Shown here: in pieces, positions 55,773 through 64,000 of the stretch
How the letters are laid out: every line of letters begins with the position of its first letter
Numbering within the stretch: position 1 is the first letter of the stretch
Assembly: GCA_010015745.1 (NCBI GenBank)
Contig: ML978156.1
Location: 231,635-295,634, forward strand
Source: Setomelanomma holmii
Taxonomy: Eukaryota; Ascomycota; Dothideomycetes; Pleosporales; Phaeosphaeriaceae
DNA: 64,000 nt
Direction: 5' to 3'
Notes under the pieces: model-generated
Seen by the model: the letters and a program-made list of their open reading frames with translations, nothing else
Told to the model about the DNA's origin: nothing
Databases searched by the model: none
Translations under genes and position numbers: made by a program

Positions 55773-58421
55773 TCAAGTCACCGTCCGCACCTCTTTCGCC
55801 ACCGCAGCACACAACTCCACGTGGACGCCCGCTCCGCTCAAGACATGTATCCAAAGTCTCTGCGTGTCACTCAGGCGATCATTCTCACTCTTTACCTCTG
55901 CAAATTTGACTTCGCCCTTCGGTCTACCATCCTCTTCATTCGCGGTCCTCCACAGAAATAGATCAGGCACGCCACCGCCCCGTTGCCCGTACTCTTGCGC
56001 CATCACCTTGCACACAGTCGCGAGCGCTTCGCCGTCGAAGCAATGAGCAATTTCGATCAAGTCGATGATATCAAACGTCCAATCCAATCCAACAACACAT
56101 GTTCGACGTTCGTGATGCTCGTCGTACACACGCTGCATGATAGCCGGAGCATCGCCATTCGAGATCTCGTTGAGGCGCGCATTGATCTCAGAGATGCGCG
56201 ATGGGTAGAATGCATCGGTATGCAGATCCAAGGGACAGGTTTGATATGGCGTCTGGAACACATTTGGGATGTACGTGAACAGGACGTCAAAAAACAGGTA
56301 TCCAAAAAGAGTGCGGACAATGCCTCCTTCGCTGTGATAGCCTTTCCAACCCTGATTGCGGTAGTGTGACAGGCACATGGCCTCAACTGAGCATTCGCCA
56401 TCTTCTCTGGGATCGATCCAGATTGTTTTGCAGCCGCGCTTGCCTGGGTTGGGATGCGGTGAGCTATTTCGTCGTTGTAGAGAAGGTCTGTCACGCTCAA
56501 TGCGCGTCCCTTCCATCGTCACCTCAACTGGCTTCGTGAGACGAACATGCCCAAAGTCGTGCTGTGACCGTTTCGGAATGTTTAAAGACTTCTCAAGTTT
56601 CGTGACCCGCTTCTGTAGGTCGTAGTGATGTATGATGTGCACAAGCCTGTCTTGTAAACCATCCTCGCAAGTCTGTAACGCGATGCGTTTCCAATGCTTC
56701 TTCTGCTGCTCTTCACTTCTCCTGCCAGCCTCCTTTAGCCCACCCATATAGTGCTCTTCGAGAAGTGCCTTGCGTTGATACCAAGCTCCTCGGCGAGAGT
56801 GATGGAACAGTCGCTGTTGCAGCAGCTCGGTCAGAAGATCATGCTCACGCTTGTGCTCCTTTCGTCTTCCTAGAACATATAGTGCTTTGTGTATAATGCG
56901 CGTATATACCCATGCTGGCGATAGCCGGCGTAGATAAGAACCTTCACCACTGTGGTAGATGCTCTCTTCCTTCCGTTGCTCGTCCTGACATAGAGTCTGC
57001 CACCGTGGGTATACTTCTTCGAAAACGTCCATGATCTCATCGTAGTCCTTTTCCGTTGGCCGTCCATTGAACTCGAGGATGTTGTCGATTCGGAACTGCG
57101 TTCGTATGGACGCTTCGTACTCCAACAGCAGCGATCGAGATGCAAAAATGTTCGCGGAGCGGGAAACGATGTATTCAGGAAAGTTCCAACGAGCTATCTT
57201 TGCAAGGATGATTGTTGTCAGTGATTTTTCGGTCCACTCAGTCGATCGATAGAAGACAAGGTGGACGCGCTCGAAAAGCTTCAGGGTTGGTAAAGAAAGT
57301 CGTATACAAGGTCCTGTCTCGTTCATTATCTTCCGCGTAAAGTGCGCATCACGATTCGCATCGTCGGAGAGATCGTCCACAGGGGCAAGCTCAACCTCTG
57401 GGGTCTCCGGCCTCGATCCAGAAGCCGATAAACGTCTTGACATCTCCGAGTCCGAACGCTTCAGTCCTACATGGCCAAGACCTACTTGCTTCCGGCTCGT
57501 CCGCCGCAGTGCCTTCAGAAGATCATTCTTGTTCTTGCCCTGAACCTTGGCATCTTTCGCGAGCACTTTGAGCTCGTCCAGCTTCAGCAACGATGAAGCT
57601 TCCTCAAGCGTTTTGATCTCCTCTTCTGACCGATCTGCGAATGTGAAAGATGTCCCTAGTGCTGTCCCTGTCGGAGGTTCGAATTCACCCGGATGTGATT
57701 CGACTTCAGCAGATGATGTTGGGAGTTTGTATGTACGCTGTAGTATTTCGACTGAGCCTTCGAGATCAGAAATGTCGCTGTGGTAGCCGAGGTTCTTGAC
57801 ACGATGCCATGCGGAAGTCTTGCGGAGGAAGAGGCGGACGTATCTAGTGTGAGATATCGTATTAGCGTTCTTGCTGGCCTCGCGACCAATGGATTGTCCT
57901 CACAAGTATTGCGCCTCATAGCTCAGCTCCCTCCATATCCGAAAGACATCCGTCTCAGCTTCGTCAAAAAGGTGGCTCTCATCCTCCAGCACCGTGTCCA
58001 ATGCCAGACTGAAAGCATCCACATAGAGTGAGCTTTTACCCCTGACCCACGCTCTCTTCTCCAGCCGCTCTCCAGCCGCTTCTGCAATGTCTTCCTGCGA
58101 CGCCTTGAACGCCTCATATGCTTCAATCGCTTCGTCATCGACTTTGACCTGCGGCAGCGCACTCTCCAAATCCGTCTTTCGCTCTACCTCCTCCTTATTC
58201 TCCGTCTTAACATTGCTCTCATCATCCTCGGCATCGCTGTCAGGCACCTTGCGATTCGCAAATTTACCCGGTGTGGGCGGCGGTTTCCGCGGGCTGTCGC
58301 TCGTCTTTTGGCGCTTGGTTGGCCGATCTTTCTCGCCGTCGAAGTTGGTCGACTTCGGATGCTTGATGAAGCGCGTGATCATCTGGTTGTGCTTCGATGG
58401 GCTCTGGGAGTTGAGCGCCAT
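55773..58421 (-). CDS. fan1: FAN1-type structure-specific nuclease (VRR-NUC)
   Basis: The gene is read as complement(join(55773..57843, 57904..58421)), 862 aa. The intron (GTGAGG..ACACTAG, phase 2) joins LSYEAQYL to YVRLFLRKTSAWHRV, a well-conserved FAN1 stretch. A disordered, basic N-terminus (KRQKTSDSPRKPPPT) precedes it. A SAP-like segment lies near 257-285 (LKLDELKVLAKDAKVQGKNK), a helical TPR-like middle follows (ARWNFPEYIV; SPAWVYTRIIHKALYVLGRR), and the VRR-NUC catalytic domain is at the C-terminus with GGGVPDLFLW (D near 798) and FAEVKSENDRLSDTQ (E and K near 822). FAN1 resects 5' flaps and repairs interstrand crosslinks. The frame also extends upstream to 58580, so the N-terminus is uncertain. 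Confidence 0.93.
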
Positions 58422-59129
58422 CGTCGTGGCGAAGAGACGGTGTTGAGGCTGCCCGTGCTTCTCAATGACGCGGGCTTCAGCGAGCTGGGACGCGCCTGCC
58501 TCGAACGCGAAATCACGGGATTGAACTAATCCGCATGCGGAATAATGGACGCCCACTCTGTCCCATGGTCCCGAAGACATCTACATCGTCTCCTGGTCGC
58601 TTCCAAGACATTGAGAGGTTCGGCTCCTTGTACAACATATTGAGTTCATAGTCCTATAGTCTTCGTGATATGATCTACTCGTGCAGGGTCCCACGCAGGA
58701 TCCATACCATGCAAAGATGTGCAAGGCTGAAGAAAAACCCTAGCGCCATGGCTCGCGCCGTGCATGGATTGTGGGCGGTACAACAGTCCGAAGGATGCAG
58801 GGCTGCAGCGCTCCTGCAGGGACCTTATTAGCACTTCACACGTCGAATGGTCGTCCTTCAAGGCTGAAGAGATGAATGTTACGTAGAGAACGGGACGGTC
58901 CGGTGACGAGAGCTTCTTGATTAAAGTCGACGCTAGGATAATACACAACTTCAAGCCAGCCTCCATGCATCTTTAAATGCTCTTCCGAGACCTCCACCAC
59001 AACAAAATAGGCGTCCGCGTAGACTGCGAAACGATGCAAGCAAAAGTCGCTCCCAAGGAAATGCTGCTAAGTGTCAAAGTTTCGTGTCGTAACCCATAAC
59101 GCCGTTAGATAACTTTCGAGATGACGTCG
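58422..59129. other. intergenic, about 0.7 kb
   Basis: Two minus-strand frames (58646-58966 and 58836-59039) overlap in different frames and show no domain. I do not accept them. Confidence 0.4.
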
Positions 59130-60529
59130 TTACCGCTTCTCCAATTCAGACGCTGGTCCCTCAATCTTGACCTGCTGCTGTGGTCCTTCTAGATCTCTAG
59201 CCCCAAAGCTGTCTCGTTGGATCTCCACCTTGGTATCAACCTGTACGACACCCATTTGTGTCCAGCTGCCTGCCGCCTCGCGCAATGCCCTCTCGTCACT
59301 ATCAGGGCTGTCGCGTCCTGATGTTATCGTTGCGCCAAAGTGCACCGGCTTCTCAGAGCTGTGTATCGATTGTGCACCGGACTTGGTCGCGTACGAGTGC
59401 CCGAGCCCGAGTTCGATTTCGTCCGACTCGAGGTCGTTGACTGTGCGCACCCGGCTTCGTGGTCCTTTGGAAGACATGTTGCCGTATTGCGATCCGTAAC
59501 CGTACTTAGGAGTTTTGGATTGCGTCTTGTAAGAATTGGTGTGTTCGCGGAGGAATCGGATGTGTTCACGCAAGAGTGGCCAGATGCCGGGCAGGTTGGC
59601 AACGTAAACCGCAACAGAGGCTTCGCGTGTGTACCACAGCATGTACGTGGTGGCGTAAACGTTGGATAGGTTGAAGTACTTCGTCAAAATAGCAGCAACG
59701 ATCTGTGGCAAACTTTGTTAGAGAACAGGACCCCAGAAGACGATCAGGAGGCATGACAACGTACTACGAAGGTTCCCATGCTGAAAAGCATACCGAGACC
59801 GATCTTTTGCTTGAGTGGCAGCGACAACGACGCAACCATCGGGATGGGAACGGCGATGATGAGGAGATCGCTGGAAATGTTGAACGTGGCTTGTACGATT
59901 GCGAAGTGCTCAAGCGTTGTACACTGTGGGTTCGGAGGAGGAACGGCCCAGTATCCATTAAAAGGCCGGCATGCTGTGAAGAAAGCGACCTGAACGGCGA
60001 CGTAGCCAACGATTACCCAGGCTGCAATTAATCGTATCCACTTCATATGTGTCGTTCCCGAAGTCATGCGAGCGAACATGAATAGCATGCAAGCTTTGAG
60101 AACCCAGATAACGTTAAGCATACACTATGCAAATGTCAGCTACTTCTCTATTGGAGTCGATTGTTGTTACATACCTGTTCGGACACGATAACAATTTTGG
60201 AGCCCTTGATTCGTTCCTGAATTTCTTCTTGTGACATGGAAGCGAATTGCTCAGGTGGGAACAGATTGGAGCCGCCTCCCGATGCTATGATGTTCAAGCA
60301 TGCAATGAGTCCGGAATAGAAGAGAGGAACAGCCGACACCATCAGCCAGTCGTCGACTGCGAACTGTGAAGGACTTCGAACACGGCGCCATCGTGCAAAT
60401 CTGTGGCGAAAGTGTCAACGCCAGCGTAGATGTCAGGAAGGAGAAGCCATACGTTCGTAGAGAAATCATGAACATTCCAATACCATACAGCGTCCATGAC
60501 TGACTCGCAAGCACTTGTTGAAACGACAT
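59130..60529 (-). CDS. integral membrane protein, fungal rhodopsin/PTH11-like family
   Basis: The gene is read as complement(join(59130..59702, 59765..60124, 60175..60400, 60453..60529)), 411 aa. The joins rebuild a typical protein: SLRTFARWRRVRSPSQFAVD and DWLMVSAVPLFYSG; KIVIVSEQ to CMLNVIWVLKACMLFMFARM; MGTFV to IVAAILTKYFNLSNVYATTY. Seven membrane helices are expected, with FFTACRPFNGYW near the middle and the conserved TYMLWYTREASVAVYVANLP before the tail. The cytosolic C-terminus of about 130 residues is hydrophilic and Ser-rich. The family includes PTH11-type putative receptors, but most members have no known ligand. Confidence 0.88.
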
Positions 60530-62460
60530 CTCGGAATTCCTCCCAACTATGGCGTGCCGATCAGGCGGGTGTTGAAGAAACACTGTCGCAGGGGGCAAGT
60601 GTTCAGTACATGAGAGGGATCGCAACGCTGATCATGGGCGTCTCTGGAGATGTGCACAAGGGACCATGCGCCGAAGTGGATATGTCGCAATGTAGAGAGA
60701 CCAGTCGTGACAGATGTAGAAAATTCTCCAAAGGACCGGATGCTTTCAAGGATGAGGCGGAAGGTACAAATGTGAACCAGCTCCGTGGGACTGTGACAGC
60801 GGTACAAAAGGAAAGACGTCGCTTCAAGATAACAGGACATCATCCACTCGACACTAGACAGAGCATCTCCTGAGGAAGCCAATACAGAACGTCGCTAGCG
60901 TCCTGTAGGCAATGAAGAACCCAGGGTCCGGCCGTCATTTGGCACGATTCAGCAGTGAACGTGCATCAACCTGTTCGTGACAGCAACCGAGGTAGCTCCC
61001 ATGTAATTAGAAGCAGCACGTTAAGGATTAGATCGCAAGGTACCTAAAATAGAACTAAGTGCCTGACGCGTAGCTCATTGGCGAGAGCTGACGACGAGGC
61101 GCTTGTCCCTGGAATTTACGCGGGATGACAGCGACCAGAGGAGCCGCCATCGACCACGGGAAAGGTAACTGCAACCCGCATGCCGGCCGCCGCCTGCCGT
61201 AGTGCCAGTGTCCAATGTTGACTTGGCGGACACAGTGCGAAGGCAAGGCACTGCAATGTGACGATCCTACATCGATCGATGGATCTCCATGCGAAGAGTC
61301 TTGACATTCATTTCGTGAGCTTTCGCCCGTGTGTGCTCGGCCGTTTACTTTTGCCTCGTTAGCAAGCTAAGGCAAAATGGAGAAAGTAATAATGGAGAAA
61401 GATAAGAAACTGCCGGAGTTTGAGGCGTTCTTACCCGCATTCGTTATCTGAAGGCCTCGTACGCACGACTAGCCCAGATACTTAAGTACCCAGCGTTCTG
61501 GCAGGACTCATGTCATGTCACTGCTGCAGGGCCGACCGTGCTCAGAGTAAGTTAGGAAGTTGTCCAACCTGGGGTTTCAGCGCCGTGCAGTTCAACTTGC
61601 TGCAGCGGAGCCGACTCCGACGCAAGCCTTCACTCAATATGCACGCAGTCCAGTCTCGAATTCGATGTGCACGGAGCGATGCAGCTCGATTGCCGAAATG
61701 CTGTCGCCACCATAGGCATTGCGACACTACTGACAGGCTCATGGGGTAGCGTACCTGCGTACGGAGCGCATGATGGCGTGCGATGGGGATCCAGAGATGC
61801 TGATGGCGTGGATCGTGAATGGCGTGGGATAAAAGGTGTGGTCAACCGATAAGAAAAACAAACTATCGCTTGCGGTCAGCGTGTATGCCAAAGCACCAGG
61901 GACCGGCGCCAAGGACCCCGGGCATCCCGCTCTGGCCCAGCACCACGGTTTGGGGCGAGGATGATGCTGGCTAAGCGCGTTCGCTCCTTCCCCAAATGTC
62001 AAGGTTCAGATGAAGGCATCTTCGTGCAAGCTGATAGTCATTTGGCAATCGAAAGCGTGCTTGGTCGTCATCAATGTGATGCTGAAGCTATTTCCGCCAC
62101 TCATAGATGGGGGTGAAATGTGAACAGCTTCGATCAGATATGCAATGGTAATTTGGTACGATCTGATTACAACAAGTAGATCCCAATACGAACATGAATG
62201 CTATGTATATCACTCGGTGCCTCTTGGAAGCATGCCAACTTCCCCACAATACCTAGTGAGAAGCTGCTGTCTCGCCTGCTGACCTGGCTTGCAGGTCCTC
62301 AGGATCCATTGATCAGCAGCAATGCATAAACACCAAGTAAGCCGTTGTATGTACTGTAGACACTAAAAACTGCAAAAATGCATGCAAAAGGGTGAGTATA
62401 CTCGGACCGAACGCACGCGAAAGCATGGTAGAAATACCGAACGCCACGGCGAACGGCCTT
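60530..62460. other. intergenic, about 1.9 kb
   Basis: No gene is supported. The frame 60496-60873 (plus) is antisense to exon 1 of the membrane-protein gene and its promoter. Frames at 61510-61852 lack domains. One pair of short inexact direct repeats (GGAGAAAG/TAATGGAGAAAG) lies at 61378-61400. Confidence 0.4.
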
Positions 62461-64000
62461 CTAGAGCGCCCAACTACCCTTACGGACGGCAGTGCCCCGT
62501 CCACCGATTGGGAATTCTTCCTCGGCCATATTGGGATGTTGCCTAGCCCACTCTTGAATGTATATCCGTAGTGCGCGCCATCGCATGCATGTCTCCTCAG
62601 TGATCATGGTGTCCGCCAGGTTACCATCCTTCCCTAATCGAATGTACCCCCGGGACTCTGCGAGGTGGTCATCCTGTCTCAACTCTACTATCGGAATCTG
62701 GGAGATCTTGGACAACTCGTCGTCGAAAGGACGAGCCATCGACGGATATCCAAGCGACAGATAGTTGTAGACTTGGGTGACGAAGTCGTCTGAAAAGTCA
62801 TCTGCGATGGTTTGTTCGATGGCGAGCTTTTGATCGATGCCACTAAAGTCTGTTGCAGATGCAGGAGGCGTTGGTGGCAACAAGCTCGTTGCTGGTGTAG
62901 GACAAGGCGATAAGGGATTTGCCTTCTCATGCATAGGCGTCAATATACCCGTAGGTCCACGTGGTGATTTGTCCCCGCCATTTATACACATGCCACCCCA
63001 AAGACCATGTGTACTGGAAGCTCGGCTGTTAGCGTTCGACCACAATGATGGTGTCGTGCTAGTCTGTCTTCCATTGCCTTTCCCACACCATAGGGACTCT
63101 CCCTTTTCAGAAGCAGCTTTGCTCTGCTCCGAGAGGTAGCACATGGCCGTTTTGACAGCATCGCATCCTTGTGTAGGATCGAAGCGTGATGGTTCTGGAG
63201 ATTCACATCTTGGGAACTTGATGTCCTTTCCAAGCATCGGTGGGCGGGCACCTTTGCGCATGCGTTCCAGCTCAGGGTCTCTCGCGTCCTGTGCGAATTT
63301 CCTGGCCGTAGCAGGATCTAGATATCCAGCTGGATTTCCGAAAGGATTGTAGGCAGGCTTCTTCTGCAAATGGCATGCGCTGGTCTGATCTGTCTGCTGT
63401 TGCTTCTCCTTTTCCACGTTCTTCTTCTCCTGGAACTTCTGCATAGCGTCGAGCTCCCAATTGATCTCGGTGAACGAGGCGCCTCGCTCTTCCTTCGAAT
63501 CACCGGAAGTGGACTCAAGATCCTCGTTAACGTAGTGCGCGACGGGTTCGTGATAGTCATTGTTCGGAAATGCAGCCATGGCCTGTTCTCGCAATTGCCT
63601 CTCAGCAGCCTTAGCAGCGAGCTCCAAAAGATAGCCAGAAGACCTGGCGTCCACACTCTCTCGTCTACGTGTGACCTCTGTGTACATGAAAGAATGATCC
63701 GGTGTCTCAAAGGCGGAGGTCGTTGGCGAGGGTGGAGCTGATGCCTCTGACTCGGAGGACTCGATGGTGTCCAAATCTGGTACGCGAAATGAATGCTGGG
63801 ATGAACTGAAATATGAGCGACGCCTTGCTAACGGACACGATGCATGACCCTGTTGAATTTCCAGGAACAATGGATTCTGCGATATGTCTATATTGGGAGA
63901 GTTCATAGGTGGAGTAGGCGTAATTCCTAGTATGCGTGCTCTCCTTGGGCTGATGACATCCGGGGTTGCGTCTGTCTTATCTGAAGGGAATAACGCTGGG
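62461..64000 (-). CDS. conserved fungal protein of unknown function, 5' end outside the window
   Basis: The frame is open from a stop at 62461 through 63906 (an in-window ATG) to the right edge; codons upstream of that ATG read SPRRARILGITPTPP, which looks like real protein, so the true start is probably beyond 64000. The visible part is about 512 aa. The N-terminal half is disordered and Ser/Glu-rich. A conserved block follows: FGNPAGYLDPATARKFAQDA, MRKGARPPMLGKDIKFPRCE and AMCYLSEQSKAA. The C-terminal block FVTQVYNYLSLGYPSMARPF and TCMRWRALRIYIQEWARQHP looks folded and ends RKGSWAL. I recall similar proteins across Pezizomycotina without an assigned role. Confidence 0.8.
   Translation of the reverse strand, partial: PALFPSDKTDATPDVISPRRARILGITPTPPMNSPNIDISQNPLFLEIQQGHASCPLARRRSYFSSSQHSFRVPDLDTIESSESEASAPPSPTTSAFETPDHSFMYTEVTRRRESVDARSSGYLLELAAKAAERQLREQAMAAFPNNDYHEPVAHYVNEDLESTSGDSKEERGASFTEINWELDAMQKFQEKKNVEKEKQQQTDQTSACHLQKKPAYNPFGNPAGYLDPATARKFAQDARDPELERMRKGARPPMLGKDIKFPRCESPEPSRFDPTQGCDAVKTAMCYLSEQSKAASEKGESLWCGKGNGRQTSTTPSLWSNANSRASSTHGLWGGMCINGGDKSPRGPTGILTPMHEKANPLSPCPTPATSLLPPTPPASATDFSGIDQKLAIEQTIADDFSDDFVTQVYNYLSLGYPSMARPFDDELSKISQIPIVELRQDDHLAESRGYIRLGKDGNLADTMITEETCMRWRALRIYIQEWARQHPNMAEEEFPIGGRGTAVRKGSWAL

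Noticed and set aside
57670..57690. GGTTCGAATTC as a tRNA T-loop
   Set aside because: It is inside the FAN1 exon and no cloverleaf can be drawn around it.
1..64000. Mitochondrial or bacterial origin
   Set aside because: Spliceosomal introns and nuclear-encoded fungal genes throughout make this nuclear ascomycete DNA.

Overview
This is a eukaryotic nuclear window from a filamentous ascomycete. Genes are compact, carry 50-100 bp introns (GTATGT/GTAAGT donors, CTAAC branch sites, YAG acceptors), and encode standard fungal housekeeping proteins. An expanded LPxELRNxIY (F-box/2EXR/DUF7730-like) family suggests a dothideomycete, perhaps Capnodiales in the broad sense; that placement is an inference. 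I found no tRNA, rRNA, CRISPR array or bacterial-type operon. Exon joins were worked out by hand from splice signals, reading frame and family knowledge.

Layout. 0-10 kb: a 17-bp minisatellite, a peroxisomal CoA-type Nudix hydrolase (C-terminal SKL), a Bub2/Cdc16 TBC GTPase-activating protein, a CDF zinc transporter of the Zrc1/Cot1 type and a Ptr2-type peptide transporter, all on the plus strand. 10-15 kb: a small Cys- and Ser-rich surface-type protein, a decayed alanine-rich gene and gene-poor DNA. 15-18.5 kb: an armadillo-like conserved protein divergent from NOP14. 18.8-22.9 kb: four minus-strand members of the LPxELRN family, two intact and two broken. 23-32 kb: a TspO/MBR protein divergent from ARS2/SERRATE, then a PXB-PX-DUF3818 protein (yeast Lec1/YPR097W type). 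32.4-39.6 kb: five more LPxELRN or F-box-like genes, three intact, and an MFS transporter. 41-44 kb: a SulP sulfate permease. 44-49.3 kb: a decayed His-Me/HNH-type zinc-loop gene split by a 5'-truncated LINE with a 14-bp target-site duplication, then a relic of the 3' end of a second SulP gene. 49.6-52.6 kb: a shortened Mex67-like protein and ERV46. 53.2-55.6 kb: two more LPxELRN genes, one broken. 55.8-60.5 kb: FAN1 nuclease and a PTH11/rhodopsin-type membrane protein. 62.5-64 kb: a conserved fungal protein that runs off the right edge.

The housekeeping genes do not form one pathway. The accessory part stands out: eleven members or relatives of one poorly described family lie in four clusters within 37 kb. 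Ten have a first intron in the same place and the same phase (2). In six of them exon 1 is exactly 26 nt or 20 nt long although its sequence differs from copy to copy. About half of the copies carry lesions, which looks like birth-and-death evolution.
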